Notes: generated from the sequence alone by a model not told the origin. A DNA stretch of 64,000 nucleotides from Bacteroidota bacterium (GCA_016713765.1 JADJON010000003.1:620001-684000); one strand, 5' to 3'. Shown: positions 53,501 through 62,068, numbered from the stretch's first letter. Translations and numbers: made by a program.

Positions 53501-53945
53501 GAGTTCGCTGCCGACGGTGAACTTCTTCTACGGCATGAAACCGAACGAAGAGATCCTGGTCGACATCGGCACGGGAAAAACGTTGCTCATCCGTTTGCTC
53601 TATGTAGCAGCCGAAACCGACGACAACGGCAACCGCGCCGTGTTCTTCCGGTTGAACGGACAGACGCGCAGTGTGGAAGTAAAGGACCGCAAGGCGCAGG
53701 TGAAGAAAGTCACGAATCCCAAAGCGAGCGGAGCCGACCAGATCGGCGCACCCTTGCAGGGACGGCTTTCGAAAGTCTTCGTCAAGGGCGGTGAAGCGGT
53801 GAAGAAGAACACGCCGCTCTTCACCATCGAAGCCATGAAAATGGAAACCACCATCACCGCTCCCCGCGACCTGACCGTCAAGCAAGTCAGCCTCTCGGAA
53901 GGCTCCATGGTGGAGACGGATGATTTGGTGGTGTCGGTGGGTTAA
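50505..53945 (+). CDS. pyc: Pyruvate carboxylase
   Basis: 1146 residues, single-chain form. Biotin carboxylase domain (about 1-450; LVANRGEIAIRVLRA, ATP-grasp SAGGGGRGMRV, EVNPRIQVEHTVTEEVTG), carboxyltransferase domain (about 530-820; FTDTTLRDAHQSLLATRVRT, LHTHDTSG), allosteric linker, and a C-terminal biotinyl domain with E-A-M-K-M, Lys 1112 biotinylated. It makes oxaloacetate from pyruvate for anaplerosis. ATG at 50505 gives the standard start; the open frame upstream is not used. Confidence 0.97.
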   Translation: MDRIQKLLVANRGEIAIRVLRAASELGIRTVAVFTYEDRYSLHRLKADEAYQIGQDSDPLKPYLDIEEILRVAKLNKVQAIHPGYGFLSENVQFARRCREEGIIFVGPDPEVMEQLGDKVRSKEVARACGVPVIEDNKERLEDISMALKEARRIGYPIIFKASAGGGGRGMRVIRQEEELEKAFTEARREAGNAFGDDTIFIEKYVDDPKHIEVQILGDRHGNIVHLFERDCSVQRRFQKVVEIAPAPRLRQETREALYRHALAIATKVGYNNAGTVEFLVDHAENVFFIEVNPRIQVEHTVTEEVTGIDLVRSQILIADGQPLHSSIIDIQGQDKIRCNGFAIQCRITTEDPQNEFKPDYGTIIAYRHAGGYGIRLDEGSSYQGVKVSPFFDSMLVKVTAKGRTLKGTGKRLYRALSEFRIRGVKTNIEFLQNVITHPVFEAGEVTVRFIEKHPDLFQVRAKQDQGTKLLRYLADVLVNGHPDVPKPDPSRVFQHAVVPSWDRSVKAQSGTKQRLDELGPEKFAAWMKEQAGVQFTDTTLRDAHQSLLATRVRTQDMLRVAEAFAQHHPQLFSMEVWGGATFDVALRFLHEDPWKRLQLLRSAIPNILLQMLIRGANAVGYTSYPDNLVEKFIEKSWENGVDVFRIFDSLNWIKSMEVSIRAVRERTGGLAEACICYTGDLLDPKRSKYNLHYYLDMARRLEDAGAHVLGIKDMAGLLKPYAAEVLVKELRKAVSLPIHLHTHDTSGIQSATLLKAIESGVHVVDVALASLSGLTSQPNFNVLAEALRNTPHATNFNIDSLNAFSNYWETVREYYYPFESGLMAGTAEVYKHEIPGGQYSNLKPQAISLGLADRMDDIKKAYEEVNLLFGDIVKVTPSSKVVGDLAMFMVTNKLTKEDLFTRGETLSFPESVKGMLRGDLGQPDGGWPKELQRIVLKDEQPYTDLPNAHLPPVDFEKEFETFQKQYDNYQGFSDFLSWKFYPKVFDEYYRFRKQYGDVSSLPTVNFFYGMKPNEEILVDIGTGKTLLIRLLYVAAETDDNGNRAVFFRLNGQTRSVEVKDRKAQVKKVTNPKASGADQIGAPLQGRLSKVFVKGGEAVKKNTPLFTIEAMKMETTITAPRDLTVKQVSLSEGSMVETDDLVVSVG

Positions 53946-53980
53946 TATACACCGGTCTACTTCCGGAATACTGCCAGGAA

Positions 53981-54550
53981 TTATTGTTGTCGTTTTATCC
54001 TGTCAAAGCAGACGAAATAGTGTTGAAAAACACAGTCTTTGTTCTGCAACAGGTCTTCCTGCCATTTTGGTAAATGCTCCTTGGCTACTGGACCCAGAAA
54101 TCGGCCCCAGGCTATCAGGATGGTATACGATTTCCCCGGCGGAAGAATCGAAGTCACAACACTAGAATCGCTTTTGCGGAGATTTGAGAGATAATACTCT
54201 ACTTGCTCGGATGAATCTGGGGATGAAAACGTGTAATTGCAGAATTCTTTGGCCAAACTAAAACCGGCTGCATTACAGGCTGCATTATCTCGATAGGGCA
54301 GCCAATTACCATTACTATCAAATACATATAAGTCAGGGATATAATTGAACTTTCTCCAAAATTTAGCTTTAGCATCAGACGATGTCCAGAAGAGAATCCG
54401 GCTTGTATCTATGCCTATACTCTGGGCAAATGAAATTACTTCTTCCAGGGCAACCGGTTTCTCAGGGTTACGCATACCGTTCATTCTCAACAGAAGCGAA
54501 TTACAGGATGACAATACGAGTACAAAAAAAAGGAAGACGGTGTTTTTCAT
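53981..54550 (-). CDS. Lipoprotein of unknown function
   Basis: 189 residues, signal peptide with lipobox LSSC (Cys about 16). Contains paired Cys residues and an aromatic-rich C-terminus, no domain that I recognise. Base composition is lower in GC than the flanking genes, as for the next gene, so both may be recent acquisitions. A 12-bp stem-loop at 54562-54591 separates them. Confidence 0.6.
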   Translation of the reverse strand: MKNTVFLFFVLVLSSCNSLLLRMNGMRNPEKPVALEEVISFAQSIGIDTSRILFWTSSDAKAKFWRKFNYIPDLYVFDSNGNWLPYRDNAACNAAGFSLAKEFCNYTFSSPDSSEQVEYYLSNLRKSDSSVVTSILPPGKSYTILIAWGRFLGPVAKEHLPKWQEDLLQNKDCVFQHYFVCFDRIKRQQ

Positions 54551-54561
54551 CGTTATCTTAA

Positions 54562-54591
54562 ATGTCCCGGAATTTACGGATTCCGGGACAT
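54562..54591. terminator. 12-bp perfect stem-loop
   Basis: 54562-54573 pairs exactly with 54580-54591; moderate T content on both sides. It ends transcription of the 54598 gene on the minus strand. Confidence 0.75.
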
Positions 54592-54597
54592 CTTCTC

Positions 54598-54999
54598 TTA
54601 CTGCTTGAAATAAATGGTGTAGCCTACCTCCGTCTTCTTCATGTCATGCTTTCCGGCCCGGATAAACAATTGCTTCTTTGCGCCTAAAGCTTTACAGATA
54701 TCCGACGGGATTTGATACTCTTCGTCCGCCTGGAAAACTGATCCTGAAAATTGCTTTTCATAACCCTTCGTCAACGCTAAAGGCACGTCCATGATTACGG
54801 TGCCTTGGTCCGAAGATAGGCGCACCTCGGACAATGTCCCAAAGCCAACAGAAATTCGAAGACCACAAATTCCAAAGCCGGTGCAATCGTGGCGCGGGCG
54901 ACCCCAATCGCCTTCGATGCGAATTTTCGCAAGTTGAGCGAAGGAGAAAGAAACGAGACAAGTAAACAGGAATGAGAGAATAATCGATTTTACTTTCAT
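54598..54999 (-). CDS. Small exported protein of unknown function
   Basis: 133 residues with a Sec signal peptide (about 1-21, cleaved after FSFA), three Cys residues in the mature N-terminal part (HDCTGFGICGLRI) and a beta-rich body. No family recognised. Lower in GC than the neighbourhood. Downstream gene (53981) is on the same strand but separated by a terminator. Confidence 0.55.
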   Translation of the reverse strand: MKVKSIILSFLFTCLVSFSFAQLAKIRIEGDWGRPRHDCTGFGICGLRISVGFGTLSEVRLSSDQGTVIMDVPLALTKGYEKQFSGSVFQADEEYQIPSDICKALGAKKQLFIRAGKHDMKKTEVGYTIYFKQ

Positions 55000-55460
55000 T
55001 TTAATTTGATTTTAGTGGTTAATGAATGATGAATGATTGTTAATTTCTGTACTAATGCAGTTCCTTAATCAACATCGGAAACGATGATGCTTCGGGCAAC
55101 GAAAGGGCGGAACAAAGTAGTTCATGCCTATTTTTTGAGTTGTTGTTTTAGACTACCGATAACATATTATTTCTGATTCGCCAGATCCGTTGACGGGACT
55201 TGTGTATCAGTCATTCATGCAGTGAATTGTTGCCAGTTACTGCGATGTGCTCGACGCCTTAATTCAATTGCAAAACAAGAGTTCAATAAGCCAATGAAAG
55301 GCTTAAAATCTTACCAGTTTCAGTAAGCCATCTTTCCGCCATCTATGCACCTGCATTTATTGAACAGCCTGCTCTACTGACAGGTGCTTGTCAATAGTGT
55401 TGTCATTCAACTGCATTAATTGAACGGGGAGAAAGCCGGCGTGGCGGCACATTCGCCTGC
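55000..55460. other. Long intergenic region upstream of a LuxR-type regulator
   Basis: 461 bases, AT-rich, no supported gene. The half nearest the regulator carries two 17-base direct repeats (55351-55367 and 55411-55427) and an inverted ATTGAAC half-site at 55281-55287. The first half shows nothing clear besides the start region of the 54598 gene. Confidence 0.6.
55351..55427 (+). promoter_or_regulatory. Candidate operator: two CTGCATTWATTGAACRG repeats 60 bases apart
   Basis: 55351-55367 and 55411-55427 differ at two of 17 positions and are spaced exactly 60 bases start to start, 33 bases before the regulator ATG for the second. Third half-site in inverse orientation at 55281-55287. Suggests binding by a dimeric regulator, perhaps autoregulation. 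Confidence 0.5.
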
Positions 55461-56144
55461 ATGAAAACATTCCCCGACACCACCCTGACCATCGTCGCGC
55501 CGGCCTGGGCGCAGGCTTGGTTGCGACAATTGGCTGCGCCCCTGACCTTCCGGATGACCGCGCCGGAAGAGATCGGGCAGCAGGAGCCGGCACTACTCCT
55601 GTTTCTTGTGCCGACGCATGCTGCCTTGTTCGAACGACAGATGCGCGAATGGACAGCACGCTGGCCCGCTTGCCGGTTCATCGGCTGGACCGCCGCGCAT
55701 CGTCCCGACGATTCAGACATCTTCCGACTGCTCAATGCGGGCGTACAGGCCCTGTTACCCGAAACTTCCGACAGCGAAGACCTCTACCGGGCTTGTCGCG
55801 ACGTGTTGCAGGGCGACATCCACCTCAACTGCCATGTGACGCAGGCGATGCTGCATTTCCTCCGGCGGCAGCAAATCCTGAAAACAAAAAGCGCCGACGG
55901 TCTCATGAGTCCCCGTGAATGCCGCATGGTCGAACTGCGGCGGGAAGGAAAGACCGCGGAAGAGATCGCCGATCGCCTCTGCCTGAGCCGGAAGACGGTC
56001 GATAAACTCTTCTGCGAGCTTTACAGGAAAACGGGTACCCGGAACTTTTTCGAACTGCTGAAAGAGTACGAACAACGGGCCTATCAACCCTGGGCCGGTC
56101 CCGGGAGTACGGAGCCTTTTCCGGCTACGAACTCTTTGAGATAA
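55461..56144 (+). CDS. LuxR/NarL-type regulator with degenerate receiver
   Basis: 227 residues. The C-terminal HTH (about 145-205; SPRECRMVELRREGKTAEEIADRLCLSRKTVDKLFCELYRKTGTRN) is a clear LuxR domain. The first 120 residues have the length and layout of a receiver but lack the acidic pocket and a clear phosphorylatable Asp, so it may be regulated by something other than a kinase. Its 3' end overlaps the convergent tsaB gene by 61 bases. Confidence 0.8.
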   Translation: MKTFPDTTLTIVAPAWAQAWLRQLAAPLTFRMTAPEEIGQQEPALLLFLVPTHAALFERQMREWTARWPACRFIGWTAAHRPDDSDIFRLLNAGVQALLPETSDSEDLYRACRDVLQGDIHLNCHVTQAMLHFLRRQQILKTKSADGLMSPRECRMVELRREGKTAEEIADRLCLSRKTVDKLFCELYRKTGTRNFFELLKEYEQRAYQPWAGPGSTEPFPATNSLR

Positions 56145-56785
56145 AACGGCTCCGAAAGTCCGAGGTGCTCGAATCGTCGGTCTTCCCAGGCCCGCAGCGC
56201 CGGTTGAGCATGATGCTGCGCGGAACACAGCACGTCCGGCAGGAAGCGGGCGTTCGGATGAGCCGATAACAAGGGGCGCGCTTTGGTCAACGCATCGCCG
56301 AGAAACCACACCGGCCCCTGCGCCAGTAACGCAGCGAAAGCCTGTTCGTCGAGCACAAGTGCTTCAGGTCCTGATTCGGGATGGCCGCTGAAGTCGTACA
56401 CCTGCGTGTACACTTCCATCCGTCGGGCGTCGAGCATCGGGATGATGCGATCACCCGCCTGCACGACGGAGGTTGCGGCGAAGGCGAGCGCATCCAGCGT
56501 GGGTATCGCGATGAGGGGCTTGTCGGCAGCGAAGCAAAGTCCTTTCGCCGTGCTGATCCCGATCCGCAGACCGGTATATGAACCAGGACCTGAACTATAG
56601 CTGACCGCATCCAGGTCAGGTGCCTGTATACCGATTTCGTCGAAAAGTTCCCGGATGAAAACAGCCAGCATGGCCGCATGCGCCTGCGGCTCCAAAGTTT
56701 CCCGCAACGCCAGGAGCTTGCCGTCGCGGCTGATGGCCGCGGAACATACCGCCGTCGCGGTCTCGATGTGCAGGAGTGTGGGCAT
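56084..56785 (-). CDS. tsaB: tRNA threonylcarbamoyladenosine biosynthesis protein TsaB
   Basis: 233 residues; ASKHA-fold landmarks ILHIETATAVCSAAI and YSSGPGSYTGLRIGISTAKGLCFA. TsaB pairs with TsaD and TsaE to make t6A37 in tRNA; tsaC/Sua5 of the same pathway is at 61001. The final part (about 20 residues) overlaps the LuxR-type gene on the opposite strand. A hairpin with seven T lies right before the ATG. Confidence 0.93.
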   Translation of the reverse strand: MPTLLHIETATAVCSAAISRDGKLLALRETLEPQAHAAMLAVFIRELFDEIGIQAPDLDAVSYSSGPGSYTGLRIGISTAKGLCFAADKPLIAIPTLDALAFAATSVVQAGDRIIPMLDARRMEVYTQVYDFSGHPESGPEALVLDEQAFAALLAQGPVWFLGDALTKARPLLSAHPNARFLPDVLCSAQHHAQPALRAWEDRRFEHLGLSEPFYLKEFVAGKGSVLPGPAQG

Positions 56786-56790
56786 AAAAA

Positions 56791-56817
56791 AACCGGGTGT
56801 AAAGGTAACACCCGGTT
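56791..56817 (-). terminator. Terminator after the HlyD-type gene
   Basis: 10-bp perfect stem (56791-56800 with 56808-56817). On the minus strand it is followed by seven T ending at the tsaB ATG, so it closes the TolC-HlyD transcript just before tsaB; on the plus strand it has TTTT. Confidence 0.85.
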
Positions 56818-56838
56818 TTGATTCGCTCAGGATCAGCG

Positions 56839-58251
56839 TCAGTCCTTTTTGTTGAACAACTGCTCTTTGGGTACGACTTTCACGGGATCGCCGTCCTTGA
56901 GAAACTTCGCGATCGCGCTGTAAGGGGACGAAACCACCTGGTCGCCGACTTTCAGGCCGGCTTTGATCTCGATGTAGCTGTTATCCTGAATGCCGGTTTT
57001 CACAGGTACGAGTCGAACTTTTCCGTTGTCCAGCAGAAAGACGCATTCGACACGCTTATCCGACTCATCCAACTGATCGGCCTTTTCCGCTTTCTCCGCC
57101 TTTTCATCCTTGACGGTGATCTCGGTCTCGTCCTCCATTTTATTGTCTCCGCCTTTCATACCCGTCGTGCCTCCGCCTTTCTCGGTCGTATCGCGCGTGG
57201 TGACCGATTGGATCGGTACGGATATGACATCGGAAACCCGCTTGGTCATGATATCGACCGTGGCCGACATGCCCGGATGAAAAACACTCCGTTCAGGATG
57301 CTCCGGATCGGCCATCTGTTCATACGACTCGCGCAGTACGCGCACCTTGACGGTGAAGTTGGTGACCTGATCCACGGTCAGTCCCGAGATGTTCGCGGAA
57401 TTCGCCACTTCGGTTACCACACCTTTGAACTTCTTCCCCATATAGGCATCCACCTCGATGGTAGCCGTATCGCCGGTATTGACCCGAACAATGTCGTTCT
57501 CGTTCACATCGACACTGACTTCCATCTCGTTCAGATCGGCCAGCGTCATCATCTCGGTTCCGGCCATCTGGGAAGTACCCACGACCCGTTCGCCTTTCTC
57601 TACATTCAGTTTGCTGATGGTACCGTCGACCGGGGCGAAGATGGAGGTCTTGCGCAGGTTGTCCTGCGCCTCTTTCAAGGAAGCCTCCGAACTGCGTACG
57701 CTGTAATCGGCGGCGGAAACACTTTGCTCCGATGCGGAGACTTCGGCTTGTGCCACTTCGTAAGCGGATTTCACACCTTCCCATTCTTGCGGGGAGATCA
57801 GCTTCTCGTCGAATAGTTTCTTGCTGCGATCGTAGGTCTGCTTCGCTTTGTCGAATTGGGAGCGGGCCTGCACCAGGCGGGATTTGGCATTTTCGAAATT
57901 GGCTTTCGACCCGTTCAAAGCCGCTACGGAGCGATCGACATACGACTGATAGATGTCCGGTAGGATGCGGACAAGCAGTTGTCCTTTCTTCACACGGTCG
58001 CCCTCTTTCACCGGCAGTTCGACGATCTCTCCGGAAACGTCCGGGCTGATCTTGACGGATACCTCGGGCTGGATTTTTCCGCTGGCCGATACGGTTTCGG
58101 CGATGTTACGCTTTTCGGCTTTCTCCACGGCTACTTCCTTTTCCTCCGCTCCTCCTATCCATCCGGCTTTCTTGCCGACAATGGCAAAGACGATCAGGAC
58201 GGCTACCGTGATCAAGAGCCATTTCATCAGGTTGGACTTTTTCTTGGCCAT
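56839..58251 (-). CDS. Periplasmic adaptor subunit (HlyD/MacA family) of an efflux system
   Basis: 470 residues: N-terminal anchor helix (about 8-26), lipoyl-like half-motifs, a long alpha-hairpin coiled coil (about 100-190), beta-barrel and membrane-proximal domain. Typical MFP landmarks: SGKIQPEVSVKISPDVSGEI and FAPVDGTISKLNVEKGERV. A Lys/Glu-rich insert (about 355-400) interrupts the membrane-proximal domain. It starts 14 bases after tolC, so the pair forms a partial tripartite efflux system; the inner membrane pump is not adjacent. MacB-like permease at 18375 is a possible, unproven partner. Confidence 0.9.
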   Translation of the reverse strand: MAKKKSNLMKWLLITVAVLIVFAIVGKKAGWIGGAEEKEVAVEKAEKRNIAETVSASGKIQPEVSVKISPDVSGEIVELPVKEGDRVKKGQLLVRILPDIYQSYVDRSVAALNGSKANFENAKSRLVQARSQFDKAKQTYDRSKKLFDEKLISPQEWEGVKSAYEVAQAEVSASEQSVSAADYSVRSSEASLKEAQDNLRKTSIFAPVDGTISKLNVEKGERVVGTSQMAGTEMMTLADLNEMEVSVDVNENDIVRVNTGDTATIEVDAYMGKKFKGVVTEVANSANISGLTVDQVTNFTVKVRVLRESYEQMADPEHPERSVFHPGMSATVDIMTKRVSDVISVPIQSVTTRDTTEKGGGTTGMKGGDNKMEDETEITVKDEKAEKAEKADQLDESDKRVECVFLLDNGKVRLVPVKTGIQDNSYIEIKAGLKVGDQVVSSPYSAIAKFLKDGDPVKVVPKEQLFNKKD

Positions 58252-58265
58252 GTGCGAAGGGGTGA

Positions 58266-59690
58266 TTAGAAGGACAACGGTTTGCCCTGGTAGAAGTCAA
58301 GTACTTTTAAACGAAACAGGAAATCGTATTTGTTCTGCAAGGCCGTTGCACGGGCGCGGGCCAGGTTGTTTTGCACCAGCAGGAAGTCATAGGTAGAGAT
58401 CGCACCTACCTCGAAGCGTTTCCGGTTTTCCTCGAAGGAACGTTCGAGTGCCGACAAGCTGCGGTTGCCGGATTCATACCGCGACGAAGCTGCCTGGGCA
58501 TCCGTTACCGCCTGCTGAACGGATTTGTAGAGTGTCTTGCGGGTCTGCTCACGGCTGATTCGGGCCTGTTCGAGTCCGATCCGGGCACGCGTAACATTGT
58601 TGCGCGCGGCCCAGCCGTTGAAGATCGGAACCGACAACGTAAAGCCGACCGATTTACCCAGGTTGTCTTCGAATTGCTTGGAGAAGGGTGTTTCCCGGGT
58701 CTGAATGACGTTGTTGGGAACAACCGAATAAACAGTATCGCCGCCGGAGGTGAATCCTGACTCCACGATCGAGGGAGGCAGGGCCAGAAAACCGGTTACT
58801 TCCTGAGCAGAACTGGAGATGTTGGTGTTGAGGTTACCGGACACGGAAAGTCGCGGATAGCGTGTGCCGCGAGCGATCGACAGTCCGCGCTCAGCGCTGA
58901 GGTAGCGATATTCCGAAGCACGGATCTCGGGCTGATTGGTCATGGCGGCGTTGAAGACGACCTCGACCGACGCGGAAGTGGCGTCCCAGGCAGGCAGCAG
59001 GACGTCGGGACGCGTGATCTGGAAATTGCTGACCGAATCCAGTTCCAGGAGTTGGGTCAAGGAAAGGCGGGATTGTGCCAGTTGCGCGCGTGCGTTCACC
59101 AGGTTGAGGTCATCGGTGGCGAACTGGGACTCCAGATCCAGGTAACCCGACTGCGCGATGGCACCGAGTTCGTACTGGCGTTTTGCCCGGTCGCGCTGCT
59201 GGCGGGACGATTCCAACTGTCCTTCGGCTACGCCGACGAGGTCTTCGTTGTACAACACCTGCAGGTAAGCCGTCGCGACGTTGAGCGCGATATCGTTCCG
59301 GATCTTATCAAGGTCCGCCCTGCTCGCCATGTAATTCAGTTTGCTTTGGCGCAGGGTGTTCATCAACTGAAAGCCTTCGAAGATGCTCATCGATGCATTC
59401 AGGTTGAAGTTATTGTTGGTGATCTGCTGATTGGCGAAGACGTTGGTGAACGGGTCGATGCTTCGGCCGAAGAAATAGCTCTGGGAAGCGGAACCATTCA
59501 CCGAGGGGAATAGCGTGGCGGTGCTTTGCTGTACCTGGCTTTTGTTCTGGTCGACGCTCAATTCCGATTGCCTCACCTGCAGGTTGTGCGACAAGGCATG
59601 GTCGATACACTGCTGCAGCGTCCAGGCTTGTTGCGCACGCAGGGAAAGCCCGGTTAGGAGCAGAAAAAAGGTGAAACCGATACGTCGCAT
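58266..59690 (-). CDS. TolC-family outer membrane channel
   Basis: 474 residues, Sec signal peptide (cleaved near LRAQ), two OEP repeats of long helices (SARDxx-type VATAYLQVLYNEDLVGVAEGQL, and GFTLSVPIFNGWAARNNVTRARIGLEQARIS). Forms the outer-membrane exit duct in tripartite exporters. First gene of a two-gene operon with the adaptor; promoter not obvious (TTACTTTG about 40 bases upstream is close to a -7 box). Confidence 0.93.
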   Translation of the reverse strand: MRRIGFTFFLLLTGLSLRAQQAWTLQQCIDHALSHNLQVRQSELSVDQNKSQVQQSTATLFPSVNGSASQSYFFGRSIDPFTNVFANQQITNNNFNLNASMSIFEGFQLMNTLRQSKLNYMASRADLDKIRNDIALNVATAYLQVLYNEDLVGVAEGQLESSRQQRDRAKRQYELGAIAQSGYLDLESQFATDDLNLVNARAQLAQSRLSLTQLLELDSVSNFQITRPDVLLPAWDATSASVEVVFNAAMTNQPEIRASEYRYLSAERGLSIARGTRYPRLSVSGNLNTNISSSAQEVTGFLALPPSIVESGFTSGGDTVYSVVPNNVIQTRETPFSKQFEDNLGKSVGFTLSVPIFNGWAARNNVTRARIGLEQARISREQTRKTLYKSVQQAVTDAQAASSRYESGNRSLSALERSFEENRKRFEVGAISTYDFLLVQNNLARARATALQNKYDFLFRLKVLDFYQGKPLSF

Positions 59691-59792
59691 GCGGAAGGGG
59701 TAAAGGATCAGGGACGGGTCAAAGTAAGGGAATCAATTTTAACATTTGGAAGCCCTTAACGTAGATTAACGTTAAAAAAAGGCATTTCGGAA

Positions 59793-60833
59793 TCAATCCC
59801 GGAAGCCCGTATCTGGTTCGAAGAGTTGATCCAGGGAGATCCTGAGAATATCGCCCATGCTTTTGGACTTGTTGAATTGCGGGCGGTGGTAATGATGAGC
59901 CATCTCTTCGCGCAGCTGCTCGACCTTCACCTTGAGCGAAATTTCGTCGCGGATCATCACGTCGAGCAAAGACGCCACCCGGAAGCGCGCGGTCTTGACC
60001 CGGCGGGCCATGAGTGTACGCTCTTCGAGCTGGTACTGCCGGGCGGTTTCCCGGTTGATGAACTTGACACAGAGGTTGACGTAGGGATTGTTCTCCTTGA
60101 AATATTGCGGCAGGTACAACGACTTCTTCCCTTCGTAGCATTGCTGGTCGAAGTCGATCGCGCGGAAGCGGAACTGCGTATCGTCGAAATCGGCGGTCAT
60201 GTCGATGACGAAGTTGTAGGACCGCATATCGCCGAGCAGGCGTACGAAGCAGCGTTCGTTGAACTTGATGAACTCCTTGGCAAGGCGCGTCGGGTTGACG
60301 GCCTGGTCGTTCAACTGGTTCTTGATAAAGAGGTCGCCGGGAATACCGACGATGTGTTCTTCGATGAGCGTATCGGCATCGACCAGGTAGTTGATGCGGT
60401 TCGGCGAGAGGAGATCTTCCAGTTCCAATCCGTAGACGCGCGAAGCATCGGCGAGTTTGACATAGAAGTAGTCGTAGTTGTCGTTGTACTGGTTCTTGAT
60501 CCGGATGCGAAAAGGCCGCGAGTTGCCGAAGGGGCAGTAGTCGATGCGGTCGACGTACAGGTGCTCCATGAGGCTGATGTTCCCTTCCACCTTCATCATG
60601 GCGTAGGTCTTCACGAGTCGCTGGTTGAGCTCCTCCATTTCCGTAGGCTGGAAATAGACCGTTTCCCAGAGCGTGTCCTTCCCGTACTTGTCGTAGAGCG
60701 GTACGCTGTAGGTATACCGGAGCAGGTCCGGATACCGGAACGGAAGTTCTTCGAGCCGGCCGAACTCTTCGAGGTACATGAACAGTTCCTCGTTGATGCG
60801 GTAGCTGAGCTTCTTCTTTGAAATGGAATTCAT
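59793..60833 (-). CDS. Conserved-looking protein with kinase-like catalytic motifs
   Basis: 346 residues, cytosolic. Around residue 205 the sequence reads G-D-M-R-S-Y-N-F-V-I-D, followed about 15 residues later by R-A-I-D-F-D-Q-Q. This arrangement resembles the catalytic loop (D-x-R/H-x-x-N) and DFG-like D-F-D of protein-kinase-like and HipA-type folds. The N-terminal part (YLEEFGRLEELPFRYPDLLRYT) and C-terminal coiled region are unfamiliar. The ATG at 60833 is used. No adjacent partner; no family is recognised with confidence. Confidence 0.55.
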   Translation of the reverse strand: MNSISKKKLSYRINEELFMYLEEFGRLEELPFRYPDLLRYTYSVPLYDKYGKDTLWETVYFQPTEMEELNQRLVKTYAMMKVEGNISLMEHLYVDRIDYCPFGNSRPFRIRIKNQYNDNYDYFYVKLADASRVYGLELEDLLSPNRINYLVDADTLIEEHIVGIPGDLFIKNQLNDQAVNPTRLAKEFIKFNERCFVRLLGDMRSYNFVIDMTADFDDTQFRFRAIDFDQQCYEGKKSLYLPQYFKENNPYVNLCVKFINRETARQYQLEERTLMARRVKTARFRVASLLDVMIRDEISLKVKVEQLREEMAHHYHRPQFNKSKSMGDILRISLDQLFEPDTGFRD

Positions 60834-61000
60834 CCCGCTACGAAGATGCGGCAAGGGAGGCGGGGTTCACGCTGCAGGCTGCGGAGTTTTCAAACAACAG
60901 CCTGCGGATATGCCTCATCGCCGGTTTGTCAGCGGCTCGAAGCCGGAGACGTTCCAGGCCAGCCCCGATGGAGCCCCGGCACGCCATCGCCAGTCGAATA

Positions 61001-62068
61001 TCAACGGGCAGCCGCCCGGGCGGGACGGGGCGAGAGCGGGACGGGTGGCGATGTGAAAACGTTCGGCTCCGCTCCTGTTCTTTCAAATGCGGCTCTGCGC
61101 AAACGGTCGTTGAGGGCGCGACCGATGCCTTCGTCGGGGAAAGGTTCAACGATGATGCGGTCGGGGTCGGTTTGCTCGGCGAGTCGGAGGACGTGGAACA
61201 AGTTGCGCGCGGCTTCTCCCATGCTGCCCTCGGGAGAAAGCACCCAGGATCGCTCGGGTAGTGGCCCGGTCGGTAAACAAAAAAAGATGCGTGCCAATTT
61301 CTCGCCGGGGTACTTGCCGGATCGTTCGCGGGGATCACCGATCTGCAAGGGGCAGCGTGGCGCGTAATGCCGACTCAGCATGCCGGGTGCTTCCTGCAGG
61401 CGGTGTTGGTCGATGCTGGCAGCTTCCTTCCACAGTGATGGATGGAGGCGCACAGTACCGATACGCTCCTCGATCAGTTCCAACGGTACTCCGCCGTGAC
61501 GAAGCAGTACGGGTTGGGGTTCGAGAAAAGAAAGGATGGTGGATTCCAGTCCGATGGCACACGGGCCGCCGTCGAGGATGTAGTCGATGCGATCGCCGAG
61601 GCCTTCCAGCACGTGCCCGGCGCGGGTCGGGCTCATGTAACCGCTCGGGTTGGCACTCGGTGCTACGAGGGGGAAATCGAGTTGCTGCAACAATTCCAAC
61701 GCAAGCGGGTGTGCGGGGAAGCGCACGGCAACGCCGGCTTGTCCGCCGTTCACCTCCGGTATAACCCGACGGGAAGCAGGGATGACAAAAGTGAGCGGAC
61801 CGGGAGAAAATTCACGGGCAAGTTCTTCGGCGAGTGGTGGCAGGACCATTCCCCAGTCTGGTAAACGTTCGGGATGATCCGTATGCAGGATGAGCGGGTT
61901 GTTCGAGGGGCGTCCTTTCGCCGTGTAGATCGCGCGTACGGCTTCCGGATGGAACGCATGAGCCGCCAGGCCATACACGGTTTCAGTCGGGATCGCGACC
62001 AATTTTCCGCGCTTGAGCAGGCGGGCGGCCCGACTGATATCCGTACCCACCGAACAGGACAACGACAT
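61001..62068 (-). CDS. tsaC: L-threonylcarbamoyladenylate synthase (Sua5/TsaC, long form)
   Basis: 355 residues. YrdC domain (about 10-200) with KRGKLVAIPTETVYGLAAHAF and KGRPSNNPLILH (threonine/ATP site), followed by a Sua5 C-terminal domain (about 215-345). Makes threonylcarbamoyl-AMP for the t6A modification carried on by TsaB/TsaD/TsaE. The last 15 residues are Arg/Pro/Ala-rich and outside the usual Sua5 domain, so the stop might be reached after a small extension. Confidence 0.92.
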   Translation of the reverse strand: MSLSCSVGTDISRAARLLKRGKLVAIPTETVYGLAAHAFHPEAVRAIYTAKGRPSNNPLILHTDHPERLPDWGMVLPPLAEELAREFSPGPLTFVIPASRRVIPEVNGGQAGVAVRFPAHPLALELLQQLDFPLVAPSANPSGYMSPTRAGHVLEGLGDRIDYILDGGPCAIGLESTILSFLEPQPVLLRHGGVPLELIEERIGTVRLHPSLWKEAASIDQHRLQEAPGMLSRHYAPRCPLQIGDPRERSGKYPGEKLARIFFCLPTGPLPERSWVLSPEGSMGEAARNLFHVLRLAEQTDPDRIIVEPFPDEGIGRALNDRLRRAAFERTGAEPNVFTSPPVPLSPRPARAAAR

